A model generated the notes under the pieces. The model searched no databases and was not told where the DNA came from. It was given only the letters and a program-made list of their open reading frames with translations. 64,000 nucleotides of DNA, taken from NCBI RefSeq assembly GCF_900170025.1, contig NZ_FWEX01000006.1:638501-702500 (forward strand). Direction: 5' to 3'. This DNA comes from Nitrospira sp. ND1. GTDB lineage: Bacteria; Nitrospirota; Nitrospiria; Nitrospirales; Nitrospiraceae. Position numbers and translations under genes: made by a program. Below, piece after piece: positions 35,264-42,604 of the stretch. The stretch's first letter is position 1, and every line of letters starts with the position of its first letter.

Positions 35264-35615
35264 CTACGTGTATATCCGCGCCTGTCCGGAGTGTAAGGCC
35301 GCCGGAGCCTGGGGTGAGTTTCGGAAGGGAAAGTTGTTTGTGATCTGCAGCAGCTGTCGGTGCGAATTCCAATGTCTGCCAAAAGTCCGGCTTGCGGGCC
35401 GGGGCGTGTGGGTCAGGCGCAGAGCTGATCCGAGAATCTTTTCACAACAAGGAGGGTTGAACGATGCAAGTCAAAGCGGAGGGGGCAGTGCAGGGGTATG
35501 TGGAGCGGAGGAGTCGGGAGGGCAAGGTGTTTCGATCGGTGGATCTCTATGTGAAGGGCAAAGATCCGGGAGTGTTGCGATTGGGGATTCCGGAGGATCA
35601 GATGCCGTTGATTGA
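35235..35615 (+). CDS. Small zinc-ribbon protein
   Basis: The frame encodes 126 residues. Residues 15-50 are a clear zinc ribbon: IRACPECKAAG, then LFVICSSCRCEFQC. The ATG at 35235 lies inside the end of the rep gene and is preceded by AAGAAGGTGG. The frame stays open far into the next gene, but the part after about residue 75 is Gly/Ser-rich and looks like a shadow. A frameshift may have removed the real stop. Function unknown, perhaps nucleic acid binding in phage replication. Confidence 0.5.
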   Translation: MCFISNLVHDYVYIRACPECKAAGAWGEFRKGKLFVICSSCRCEFQCLPKVRLAGRGVWVRRRADPRIFSQQGGLNDASQSGGGSAGVCGAEESGGQGVSIGGSLCEGQRSGSVAIGDSGGSDAVD

Positions 35616-35727
35616 GGCGTGCAAGCAGGCCGAGGGGAAACAGGCTCGCGCCTCCATCGAAGTGCGGAAATTCGAACAGACGGGTCGCGTGTTCTTCGAT
35701 TTGTCTGCCTTGGAAGTGCTGAAGTAA
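35464..35727 (+). CDS. Probable phage ssDNA-binding protein (pV position)
   Basis: An 87-residue protein that looks like a small OB-type barrel (VQGYVERRSREGKVFRSVDL, then ARASIEVRKFEQTGRVFFDL). Its size and its place directly after the replication gene match gene V ssDNA-binding proteins of filamentous phages, although sequence alone does not prove it. AAGGAGGGTTGAACG is an excellent ribosome-binding site, as expected for a protein needed in large amounts. Confidence 0.65.
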   Translation: MQVKAEGAVQGYVERRSREGKVFRSVDLYVKGKDPGVLRLGIPEDQMPLIEACKQAEGKQARASIEVRKFEQTGRVFFDLSALEVLK

Positions 35728-35746
35728 CGGCAAGGGAGGAAGGCCG

Positions 35747-35821
35747 GTGGATCTTACGATTATTTTGGTCGCGATCTTATTACTGGCCTTCCTCACCGGC
35801 CTCGGAGTCGGACGATTGTGA
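35747..35821 (+). CDS. Tiny membrane protein (24 residues)
   Basis: Starts with GTG after GGGAGGAAGGCCG and reads MDLTIILVAILLLAFLTGLG plus four residues. It is a single membrane helix, in the size range of the pVII/pIX minor coat proteins. Its stop overlaps the next start (GTGA). Its ribosome-binding site and tight spacing support expression. Confidence 0.65.
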   Translation: MDLTIILVAILLLAFLTGLGVGRL

Positions 35822-37086
35822 AACTCTTCACGTTAACCAGTTATCTCTCGCTCATCTGGGGCCTTCTGGTCTCGTTCTGTGTTGCGCCGGGCGAATCCCT
35901 TGCGCAAACCGCCACGCAGTATTCGAGGGTGGTGGCTCAGGCCGAACGCATCGCGTACCTGGCCGCTCAACGGTCCGCTTTGGCGAACCAAGTGGCGACT
36001 GCCGCGCTCGCACCTTCGGCCACCTCGATGGCCGTTCGCATGGTGGCGGGCCCGGTCGGCTGGGCGGCGCTTGGAGTGAGTGCAGGTCTGGTTTTGGCCC
36101 AGATGTATTACTCGCAAGCTGATCTCTCGGCGGTCAAAACCGCCGCCTCGACGCCAGGCGGCTGGCAGATCGCCAGCACGAATGCGGGCGTGCAGACGTT
36201 CCCCGGTTTTGGCACGAACACGCCAGGCAATCCAGCCTATCCGAATGCGACGATTCAGTTCAGCGCGACCAATGTCCCGCTCTGCGCGGTCGATACCGAG
36301 TATCAGCATGATTGGGTGGTCGGGCCGTTTCAGAGCCTGAGCACAGCCGTCTTCTTTACCGGCAATTTCTTCGTCAATGGTCCTGCGGTCGGCGGCTACA
36401 GCCTGTATGTCTGCCATCGAACAGGCATTCCCGGTTCACCAACACCGTTGCAAGATGGCCTCATCGCACCGACTCCGCAGCAAGTGACGAATTATGTGAC
36501 CAGTTTGCCACCAAGTGACCCGAAGTCCGTCGAAGCCCATACCAATCCAGTGGGGACTACTGGCACCACGCAGCCGGCCGATACCACCATCTCCCAAGCG
36601 GTGACGCCGACTGAGATGCCCACGACGGTGAAACCCAAGCCGGTGCCAGCCGGAGATATCGTTGTGGTAGACAACGTGCCTCCTCCGGCCAGTACGCCAC
36701 AGCAGAATACCCAGCAGCAGACGACGACCACGACGACGACCACGACGCAGAACCCGGACGGCTCGACCACCCAACAGGAAGAGACCCAAGCGACGACCTC
36801 CTGTGCCGTGGGATCTCATGAGGCCCAGACCTTCGGGACGGTCCTGCAAGCGCATCAGACCATCTGGGCCAGTAGTGGCCTGCTCGGCACGCTGAATCTC
36901 TTGAAGTCGCTCACGTGGCCCTCGACCTTACCGGTGATTGCGCTGCCTTCGGCCTTCTTCGGCAGCCAGCAGGTCGATTTCAATCAATGGGCCTGGTTCT
37001 TCACCGTGCTCCGGACCCTCGTCATTGCGACGGCCTCCATTGCCGCCTACCGCATTATCTTTGTGGGAGGAGGCCAGACAACATGA
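35818..37086 (+). CDS. Phage adsorption/minor coat protein (pIII-like)
   Basis: A 422-residue exported protein. It has a signal peptide (SLIWGLLVSFCVAPGESLAQ), a conserved-looking N-terminal domain to about residue 210, and a Pro/Thr/Gln-rich linker with a run of Thr near 305-315. A C-terminal region ends with a membrane helix (LRTLVIATASIAAYRIIF). This architecture and position are those of pIII-type adsorption proteins, which bind the host receptor and end assembly. The start is a GTG overlapping the previous stop. The receptor cannot be predicted. Confidence 0.78.
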   Translation: MKLFTLTSYLSLIWGLLVSFCVAPGESLAQTATQYSRVVAQAERIAYLAAQRSALANQVATAALAPSATSMAVRMVAGPVGWAALGVSAGLVLAQMYYSQADLSAVKTAASTPGGWQIASTNAGVQTFPGFGTNTPGNPAYPNATIQFSATNVPLCAVDTEYQHDWVVGPFQSLSTAVFFTGNFFVNGPAVGGYSLYVCHRTGIPGSPTPLQDGLIAPTPQQVTNYVTSLPPSDPKSVEAHTNPVGTTGTTQPADTTISQAVTPTEMPTTVKPKPVPAGDIVVVDNVPPPASTPQQNTQQQTTTTTTTTTQNPDGSTTQQEETQATTSCAVGSHEAQTFGTVLQAHQTIWASSGLLGTLNLLKSLTWPSTLPVIALPSAFFGSQQVDFNQWAWFFTVLRTLVIATASIAAYRIIFVGGGQTT

Positions 37087-37358
37087 CGGCCATTCTGACC
37101 CTCATCTATTGCTGGCTGCAGGAGTTCTTTTTCTCCCTCACCGATTGGGGTCTTGGGATTTGGGATTCCTTGCTCTCGGTGGCGGACAGCACGCTCGCCA
37201 CCATTGGGACGGCCGGGCTCACCCTGCCGGTGATTCCCGATCAGTACGCGTGGGTGCTGGGCGCGACGGGTATGAGTCAGGCGCTGGCCATCGTGGCGAG
37301 CGCCATGGGGACGCGGTTCATCCTGCAAACGATTCCATTTGTGCGGTGGGGCTCATGA
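37083..37358 (+). CDS. DUF2523-type minor coat protein (pVI-like)
   Basis: A 91-residue membrane protein with hydrophobic segments at about 3-35 and 50-85. Its middle motif (LTLPVIPDQYAWVLGATGMSQ) resembles the DUF2523 family of inoviruses, whose members occupy the gene VI position before Zot. It starts with ATGA overlap to the adsorption protein gene. It probably caps the virion end together with pIII. Confidence 0.8.
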   Translation: MTAILTLIYCWLQEFFFSLTDWGLGIWDSLLSVADSTLATIGTAGLTLPVIPDQYAWVLGATGMSQALAIVASAMGTRFILQTIPFVRWGS

Positions 37359-37441
37359 ATCAGATGGTGATGGGCTGGGCCTACGCGTGGACCGTCGTCT
37401 TAGCCCTGTGGATCTGGGTGTACATCAGGAGTCTGCGATGA
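37355..37441 (+). CDS. Tiny membrane protein (28 residues)
   Basis: Starts MNQMVMGWAYAWTVVLALWI and ends YIRSLR, giving one membrane helix with a basic end. It overlaps the preceding gene by ATGA and the Zot gene by 4 bases (ATGA). Such tight overlaps on both sides support a real gene. The role is unknown. A minor coat or assembly helper is possible. Confidence 0.6.
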   Translation: MNQMVMGWAYAWTVVLALWIWVYIRSLR

Positions 37442-38445
37442 TCGAACTGTATGAAGGCGTCCCAGGATCGGGCAAGTCCTATCATGCGATCTGCGAGAAG
37501 TTCCTGCCCTGGGTGAAGCAAGGCCGACGGCTCTATATCGCCGTGGATGGCATCTATCTGGACCGGTTGTCGCTCTTCACCGGCATCGACCTCGACACCC
37601 TCGAACAGCAGATCACGCTCTGGAAGGACTCCGTCGAAGTCCTCCAGGCCTTTCCCCATGTTGAGCCCGGCTCAGCGGTGATTATCGACGAAGCCCAGAC
37701 CGTCTTTCGGTCCATGCAGAAGGTCGAACCGGGGCTCCTCCGCTGGCTCGAAACCCATCGGCACTATGGCGTGGATATTCTGCTCATGAGCCAGGATTTT
37801 CGCCAGATGTCCCAAGGCGTCACACGACTCATCGAAGCGACGGTGAAGTTTCGGAAGCTGGCCTTTGTCGGTCTATCCAAGAAGTATCAGGGCAAGGTGC
37901 GCGGGAACCCCGAAGACAATGAGGTCATCCGGGCCTTTGTCGGGACCTACTCGCCCGCCATCTATGCCTACTACTCCAGTTATGCCTCGGCGGCGATTCG
38001 AGAAGAGAAACGCAGCCATACGGTCTTCAAATCGGCACGGGTGGCCATTGGCATCGCTGCGGGCTTGTTTGCCATTGGCCTCATGTTCTGGCGTCCGTGG
38101 TCGTCGCTGAGCAGCACCAAAGGAATGCCGGCAGCTGTCGTGAGTGGCGCTCCGAGCTTGCCTCCGCTTCCATCTCCATCGGCGCCGGGCAGTCTGCTGA
38201 ATCCGTTTGGTGCGTCTGTCTCATCGACAGCGAGCCCACAACCTCCTAAGCGCACCGTGCGCATCCTCGGAGGGGCCGGAATGAGTCAGAACCGTCAAGG
38301 CTGGCGCTATCTCTTGGACAGCGGCGAGATCCTGACGGCCGCGCAGATTACTGGACGGTATGGGGTCTCGGTCTCGGAAGTCTATGAGGACGGCTCGATG
38401 CGGCTCATCGGTGAAGGAGTGTTCTATGGACCTGCCGGCGATTGA
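37438..38445 (+). CDS. Zonular occludens toxin (Zot)/pI assembly ATPase
   Basis: A 335-residue inner-membrane ATPase that drives extrusion of filamentous phage. The Walker A motif EGVPGSGKSYHA is at residues 5-14, and Walker B is SAVIIDEAQTVF. LMSQDFRQM follows, a typical Zot segment. A single membrane helix near residue 200 (VAIGIAAGLFAIGLMFW) leads to a Ser/Pro-rich periplasmic tail with a final beta domain. The start at 37438 is fixed by the Zot N-terminus MIELYEGVPGSGKS. It is the hallmark gene of the prophage. Confidence 0.95.
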   Translation: MIELYEGVPGSGKSYHAICEKFLPWVKQGRRLYIAVDGIYLDRLSLFTGIDLDTLEQQITLWKDSVEVLQAFPHVEPGSAVIIDEAQTVFRSMQKVEPGLLRWLETHRHYGVDILLMSQDFRQMSQGVTRLIEATVKFRKLAFVGLSKKYQGKVRGNPEDNEVIRAFVGTYSPAIYAYYSSYASAAIREEKRSHTVFKSARVAIGIAAGLFAIGLMFWRPWSSLSSTKGMPAAVVSGAPSLPPLPSPSAPGSLLNPFGASVSSTASPQPPKRTVRILGGAGMSQNRQGWRYLLDSGEILTAAQITGRYGVSVSEVYEDGSMRLIGEGVFYGPAGD

Positions 38446-38533
38446 GGCGATGACCTACTTCACGGCCATTTTCTGGCTCGGCGGCTTTGCCGTTGGGCTG
38501 ATCATCAAACTGATTCTGCCTCAGAGCCACTGA
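38426..38533 (+). CDS. Tiny membrane protein (35 residues)
   Basis: Starts MDLPAIEAMTYFTAIFWLGG and continues with a hydrophobic stretch to a polar end. One membrane helix is predicted. GAAGGAGTGTTCT precedes the ATG. It overlaps the end of the Zot gene by 20 bases in another frame and lies 72 bases before the major coat gene. The role is unknown. Confidence 0.6.
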   Translation: MDLPAIEAMTYFTAIFWLGGFAVGLIIKLILPQSH

Positions 38534-38605
38534 GGCGCTCGACCGTCGGCGAGTGTTCCGGCGGCGTAGGTGGACGGAACCACCACCAGCACAAGGAGGT
38601 GCCGT

Positions 38606-38818
38606 ATGAAGGGATGGGGTTGGGTGAAAGGGCTCGGAGGGCTGCTCATGGCGTTTGTCTTCGCCTTGGGCGTCCCGGCGCTGTCGCAGGCGCAGCTGTT
38701 TCCGGTCTCGGCGGATGTGGCCACGGTGCGGGCCGATCTGCTCTTGTGGGCCACGGCCTTGATTGGCGTGGCGTTGGCGATCTACGCTTTTAAGCGCGTT
38801 CGCGCAATTGTGGGCTAA
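38606..38818 (+). CDS. Major coat protein (pVIII-like)
   Basis: A 70-residue precursor. Residues 1-29 are a signal peptide ending ALSQA. The mature part has a short amphipathic front (QLFPVSADVATVRAD), a membrane helix (LLLWATALIGVALAIYAF) and a basic end (KRVRAIVG), the classic layout of filamentous coat proteins. AAGGAGGTGCCGT is a near-perfect ribosome-binding site, and a strong terminator follows, as expected for the most abundant virion protein. Confidence 0.88.
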   Translation: MKGWGWVKGLGGLLMAFVFALGVPALSQAQLFPVSADVATVRADLLLWATALIGVALAIYAFKRVRAIVG

Positions 38819-38832
38819 GAGAGAGCCCATCG

Positions 38833-38863
38833 AGGCAGGCTGGCAGCAGCCTGCCTCCTTTTT
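38833..38863 (+). terminator. Rho-independent terminator after the major coat gene
   Basis: A perfect 10-bp stem, AGGCAGGCTG and CAGCCTGCCT, around GCAG, followed by CC and five T. It ends the coat transcript and probably raises the relative amount of coat mRNA. Confidence 0.85.
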
Positions 38864-38910
38864 CGCATCATATGACAGCATGAACAGGGTGACGACAAAG
38901 GAATGCAAGG

Positions 38911-39039
38911 ATGACGGCGCAACAAATTCAAACGATCGGCAATGCGCTGGCTGCCGACCTGGTCGCCTGGGGAACGGCGGCGATTGGCCTCGCCCTGGTG
39001 GCGGCCGGAGCCGCCTGGGTGTTGCGGCTACTGCGCTAA
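38911..39039 (+). CDS. Second coat-like protein without signal peptide
   Basis: A 42-residue protein starting MTAQQIQTIGNALAADLVAW and continuing through one membrane helix to a basic end (RLLR). It matches the mature part of the major coat protein in layout and in residues: ADL-x2-W-x-TA-x-IG-x-AL is shared. It has no signal peptide and lies behind the terminator, so it needs its own promoter or readthrough. It could be a second coat subunit or a cap protein. Its stop overlaps the end of the convergent RadC-like gene by 4 bases. Confidence 0.65.
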   Translation: MTAQQIQTIGNALAADLVAWGTAAIGLALVAAGAAWVLRLLR

Positions 39040-39539
39040 GCGCCGAGCCACCCCTGGTCGGCGAAGCTGTAGTAGCGTTCTTCGGCGAGGATGAGATGGT
39101 CCAGCAGCGGAATGCCGAACAACTCGGCAGCCTCCCGCAGCCGTTTGGTCAGGACACGATCTTCCGGGCTGGGCGAGCTATCGCCAGAGGGGTGATTATG
39201 CGCGCATATCCAGGCCCCGGCATTCATGAGGATCAGCGGCTTGAAGACTTCACGGGGATGGACAATGGTCAGGTTCAGCGAACCGGTGGAGACCACATTA
39301 ATTCCGATGAGCCGATGCTTCGCATCGAGACCGCAGATCAAGAACTGCTCCCGGTCCAGATGCGCAAACAACGGCCGGAGGATCGCGGCGGCGCCTTCCG
39401 ACGTATGGACCAATTCCGCTGCCGGAATGGCACGGCCCTCGCGCACGAGGGTCACGCGGTACCGAGGGACCCCGTATTTCCGAACTGGGCTCAGTGGCCG
39501 TCCACCGTTCGAGGAACCGAGAGTACTGTCAACGGACAT
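39036..39539 (-). CDS. RadC-like JAB/MPN domain protein
   Basis: A 167-residue protein of the RadC (JAB domain) family common on mobile elements. The zinc motif H-x-H-x10-D is seen in AHNHPSGDSSPSPED, and the upstream strand has FLICGLDAKHRLIGINVVSTG. The N-terminal 40 residues lack the helix-hairpin-helix part of chromosomal RadC. The function is unsettled: a metal-dependent protease or nuclease activity is possible. It lies on the opposite strand to the phage genes. Confidence 0.88.
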   Translation of the reverse strand: MSVDSTLGSSNGGRPLSPVRKYGVPRYRVTLVREGRAIPAAELVHTSEGAAAILRPLFAHLDREQFLICGLDAKHRLIGINVVSTGSLNLTIVHPREVFKPLILMNAGAWICAHNHPSGDSSPSPEDRVLTKRLREAAELFGIPLLDHLILAEERYYSFADQGWLGA

Positions 39540-39567
39540 GTCCGCCTCCTTCTGAAATTATGTTCTA

Positions 39568-39597
39568 GCCCCACCCTTCACAAACCAAGGGTGGGGC
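39568..39597. other. Long perfect hairpin, candidate phage origin or packaging signal
   Basis: GCCCCACCCTT and AAGGGTGGGGC form a perfect 11-bp stem around an 8-base loop. No T run follows on either strand, so it is not an ordinary terminator. Filamentous phages carry such hairpins as packaging signals or ssDNA origins, which is the reading I favour. Confidence 0.5.
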
Positions 39598-39825
39598 GTA
39601 ACAGAGGAGGCGGCACGGGGCTCTCGCAGCGGGCAGGCCTGGAGGGGCGGAGACCGGCACGGAGGGGACCGGGAAGGCCTGCTCCGCTGCTCCCCGGCCC
39701 CGAGTCGTATCCATTGGGGGCTCAATCTTCGTCCTAAGCCGGCGGAACGGCGGGCGCTTCAGTCGGGGGGATGGGGGTGTCGTGAGACTCCCCCTGGTGC
39801 GACAAGATCAGGAGTAACAGTTCAG

Positions 39826-40047
39826 TTGGAACCCACAAGCCCAAAACTGCTCATCAATACAAGGGAAAGCGTAGGCCAGTCAGATTCTGGCAATTCCCCC
39901 CTCTCCCCTCGCCTACGCAACGAAATATCTGCAATTCTTGCGGAGGCACTTCTCGCTGATCTTCAATCACTTAGCCGATTTACGGTTAGTTCCCCTCCCC
40001 AAACCAACCGTAAATTGAAGTTGACTTCATCAGACAGAAACGAATAA
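39826..40047 (+). CDS. Small hypothetical protein
   Basis: A 73-residue frame with a TTG start and AGGAG 11 bases upstream. It is Ser/Leu-rich, with a helix around ISAILAEALLADLQSLSRF. There is no family and no membrane segment. It lies directly before the serine recombinase and could be a small accessory factor. Support is weak. Confidence 0.3.
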   Translation: MEPTSPKLLINTRESVGQSDSGNSPLSPRLRNEISAILAEALLADLQSLSRFTVSSPPQTNRKLKLTSSDRNE

Positions 40048-40117
40048 TCCCTGAGCTCTGGAATAGTCACCTAGTCGGTATGAACCTCAAGGTGAGCGGG
40101 TGATGAAGGAGGCTGAG

Positions 40118-41803
40118 ATGATTGCGGCAATCTACGCCAGGAAATCCACGGAACAGGTCGGATTTAACGATGAGGAGAAATCGGTTACTCGGCAGATTGA
40201 GCACGCAACGGAGTTTGCCGTCCGAAAGGGTTGGACGGTTGCGCAGGAACATATCTATTCTGATGACGGCATATCCGGCGCAGAATTCCTCAAGCGGCAG
40301 GGCTTCCTACGATTGATGAATGCGCTTAAGCCTCGTCCAGCGTTCCAAGTGCTGATCATGAGCGAAGAGTCTCGATTGGGCCGTGAGGCTATCCAATCGA
40401 GCTATGCCTTCAAGCAAATCATCGATAGCGGCGTGCGGATATTCTTCTATCTTACTGACCAGGAGCGAAAGCTTGATAATGCCCTCGACAAGGTGATGCT
40501 TAGCCTGACGAACTTCTCGGCAGAAATGGAGCGAGAAAAAGCGAGCCAGCGTACCTATGATGCCATGCTCCGAAAAGCCAAAGCTCTCCACGTCACGGGC
40601 AACAAGGTTTTCGGCTACGATAACGTCCCCGTCTACAGCAGCCAAGCGAACAACGATGGTACCCCGCACCGACAGCACGTTGTTAGAAGGATCAATACCG
40701 AACAAGCTAAAACAGTCGTGCGAATATTCGAAATGTACGCATCAGGCTTTGGTCTGGCAAGCATCGCTAAGGCGTTAAACGAGGATCGCGTCCCGCCTCC
40801 TCACGGTGGGAATCTGGGCTGGTGCCCAACAGCTCTTCGGGACATCCTCCAACGTGACCTTTATCGAGGTATGGTCCTTTGGAATAGGACCCAAGCAATT
40901 CAACTCGGCGGAACGCGGAAGCAACGAAAGCGTCCTCAATCGGAATGGCTTCGTATCGACGCACCAGAATTGAGGATCATCTCCTCCATGCTGTGGGAGC
41001 AGGTTGAACAGCGTAGAACACAAAATAGGAATGCCTATCTGCGCGGGGAAGGTGGTCGCCTCATTTCACGACCTACGGGCGAAGATCACCGGTCTTCCTA
41101 TCTACTCAGCAGCATTGCAAAATGCGTCGTATGTGGTGGTTCGATCGTGGCAATAAAGCGAACTGCGAAACAACGTTATGACCGCACCGTGTATCGTTGT
41201 GCCTACCACCACAAACGAGGTCATACCGTCTGCAGTAACAACGTGGAAGTCCGCCAAGATATTCTCGACTCAGCCATCCTGCACGCTATAAACAACATGC
41301 TAGACGATCAGGTCCTGGAAGCCTCTGTTGCGGAGGCCTTGGAGCGGATTAGAAAAGAACAAAAAAACCTACCTGACGAGCGCATCATTGTTGAACGGGA
41401 ACTTTCTTTGATTGAAACACGGCTGCATCACCTAGTCGAACATATAGCGAATGGCAAGGCAACAGATGCCATTGACGCATCACTCCGCCAGGAGGAGGCT
41501 AGGAAGAAGACGTTGTTAGGGGAATTGACGAGGCTGGACCAGCTTGCTCAAATGGCGTATGTGAACGAGAAACAGCTCGTCAAGGAATTGAGAACCCGCT
41601 TAGGAGATATCCCTGGTTTGCTCACCCGACAGGTTCCGCTCGCCCGCCAGATGCTCAGGAAACTGCTTGACGGTCACATTTCATGCGAGCCCGTCGAGGA
41701 GGGTGGGAAGCGAGGCTATCGATTCACTGCCACGGGAACATTCGACCGTTTACTGACTGGCGTGAAGGTTATCAATCAAAGTGGTGGAGGGCAGGGGAGT
41801 TGA
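40118..41803 (+). CDS. Large serine recombinase (integrase)
   Basis: A 561-residue site-specific recombinase. The catalytic Ser is S10 in the motif IYARKSTEQ. The resolvase domain continues with SDDGISGAEF, MSEESRLGRE and the long helix with FSAEMEREKAS. A recombinase domain follows (about 150-270), then a zinc ribbon with Cys pairs (CVVCGG, CAYHHKRGHTVC) and a coiled coil near 390-450. The ATG at 40118 is chosen because AAGGAGG lies 5 bases upstream. The last seven codons and the stop lie inside the tRNA-Ala gene, so the gene ends at the element border. It is the likely integrase of the island or of the inovirus. Confidence 0.93.
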   Translation: MIAAIYARKSTEQVGFNDEEKSVTRQIEHATEFAVRKGWTVAQEHIYSDDGISGAEFLKRQGFLRLMNALKPRPAFQVLIMSEESRLGREAIQSSYAFKQIIDSGVRIFFYLTDQERKLDNALDKVMLSLTNFSAEMEREKASQRTYDAMLRKAKALHVTGNKVFGYDNVPVYSSQANNDGTPHRQHVVRRINTEQAKTVVRIFEMYASGFGLASIAKALNEDRVPPPHGGNLGWCPTALRDILQRDLYRGMVLWNRTQAIQLGGTRKQRKRPQSEWLRIDAPELRIISSMLWEQVEQRRTQNRNAYLRGEGGRLISRPTGEDHRSSYLLSSIAKCVVCGGSIVAIKRTAKQRYDRTVYRCAYHHKRGHTVCSNNVEVRQDILDSAILHAINNMLDDQVLEASVAEALERIRKEQKNLPDERIIVERELSLIETRLHHLVEHIANGKATDAIDASLRQEEARKKTLLGELTRLDQLAQMAYVNEKQLVKELRTRLGDIPGLLTRQVPLARQMLRKLLDGHISCEPVEEGGKRGYRFTATGTFDRLLTGVKVINQSGGGQGS

Positions 41804-41857
41804 ACCCCCGACCCCTACGTTGCGAACGTAGTGCTCTCCCAACTGAGCTAGCCCCCC
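41782..41857 (-). tRNA. tRNA-Ala (anticodon CGC)
   Basis: Read on the minus strand from 41857, the acceptor stem GGGGGGC pairs with GCCCTCC (one G-U), followed by A and an encoded CCA. The anticodon arm is CTACG-TTCGCAA-CGTAG, giving CGC for the codon GCG. The T arm has GGTTCAACTCC. The tRNA is intact although the island ends at its 3' end, as expected if integration restores the gene. Confidence 0.97.
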
Positions 41858-41929
41858 ACAACTCTCACGCGGCATTATACACAACCGGAGCCCGGGTCTC
41901 TATACGAAGTTACAGATCTGCGCAAGACT

Positions 41930-42604
41930 TTATCCGGGGTTGTAAAATCCCGTCACCACTGGTCCTGCGTCCGCCACCGATACCCGCCGTCCCTCCACCC
42001 GCAGCTTATCTTCCGCGTAGAGTTGAATCGCGCGAGGATAGATCCGGTGTTCCTGCTCCAGTATGCGGGCAGCCAGGGTATCCGGCGTATCTCCTTCCAG
42101 GATCGGCACGGCCGCCTGGATGATGATCGGACCTTCGTCGACCCCTTCGGTCACAAAGTGCACGGTGCAACCGGCGATTTTGCACCCGTGGTCGATGGCT
42201 TTTTTCTGCACATCCAGACCAGGGAACGACGGAAGCAGGGACGGATGAATGTTCATCATCCGATTCTCATAGGCCGAGACCAGCACCGCCGTCACGATTT
42301 TCATGTACCCGGCCAGGAGCACGAGATCCACTTCGTGCTTCTGCAGCACCTCAAGGACCGCCTTATCGAAAGCCTCGCGACTGTCCGGACGGCCTGCATA
42401 CGGCTTCGGATCCAGCCACACGGCGGGCGCGCCATGCTTTCGCGCCCGCTCCAGCCCGCCGGCATTCTGCTTATTGCTGAGCACGACCGCGACCTCGGCC
42501 GACAACGTCCCCGCCTCAATCGCGTCGATGATCGCTTGAAGATTCGAACCTCGGCCGGAAACCAATACGCCGAGGCGCACCAGGCGCGGTGATTTACCCG
42601 ACAT
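41930..42604 (-). CDS. purN: Phosphoribosylglycinamide formyltransferase
   Basis: A 224-residue purine biosynthesis enzyme that transfers formyl from 10-formyl-THF to GAR. Motifs: VLVSGRGSNLQAIIDA at the front, VLLAGYMKIVT, the catalytic NIHPSLLPSFPGL with His, and HFVTEGVDEGPIIIQA with the active Asp. The ATG at 42604 overlaps the purM end by 11 bases (ATGTCGGGTAA), which makes purM-purN one coupled unit. An ATG four codons upstream is less likely. Confidence 0.95.
   Translation of the reverse strand: MSGKSPRLVRLGVLVSGRGSNLQAIIDAIEAGTLSAEVAVVLSNKQNAGGLERARKHGAPAVWLDPKPYAGRPDSREAFDKAVLEVLQKHEVDLVLLAGYMKIVTAVLVSAYENRMMNIHPSLLPSFPGLDVQKKAIDHGCKIAGCTVHFVTEGVDEGPIIIQAAVPILEGDTPDTLAARILEQEHRIYPRAIQLYAEDKLRVEGRRVSVADAGPVVTGFYNPG

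Larger units (their letters stand above)
33831..39597 (+). mobile_element. Inovirus (filamentous phage) prophage
   Basis: Gene content and order match filamentous phages: an HTH regulator, a replication initiation factor, a ssDNA-binding-size protein, a large exported Thr-rich protein in the adsorption-protein position, a DUF2523/pVI-like protein, a Zot/pI ATPase, coat proteins with the pVIII layout and several membrane proteins of 24-35 residues. Most genes overlap or almost touch, on one strand. A rho-independent terminator follows the major coat gene. The right limit is uncertain. The RadC-like gene, the hairpin at 39568 and the serine recombinase at 40118 may belong to the same element. 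No gene appears broken. Confidence 0.85.
17838..41793. mobile_element. Candidate genomic island integrated at tRNA-Ala
   Basis: Accessory DNA between two stretches of core genes. The right border is the recombinase end inside the tRNA-Ala gene. The left border is proposed at the repeat with the tRNA-like 12-mer at 17845, and a second copy at 21228 may divide it into two tandem elements. Contents are toxin-antitoxin, defence-like genes and prophage genes. The borders are inferred and not proven. Confidence 0.4.
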
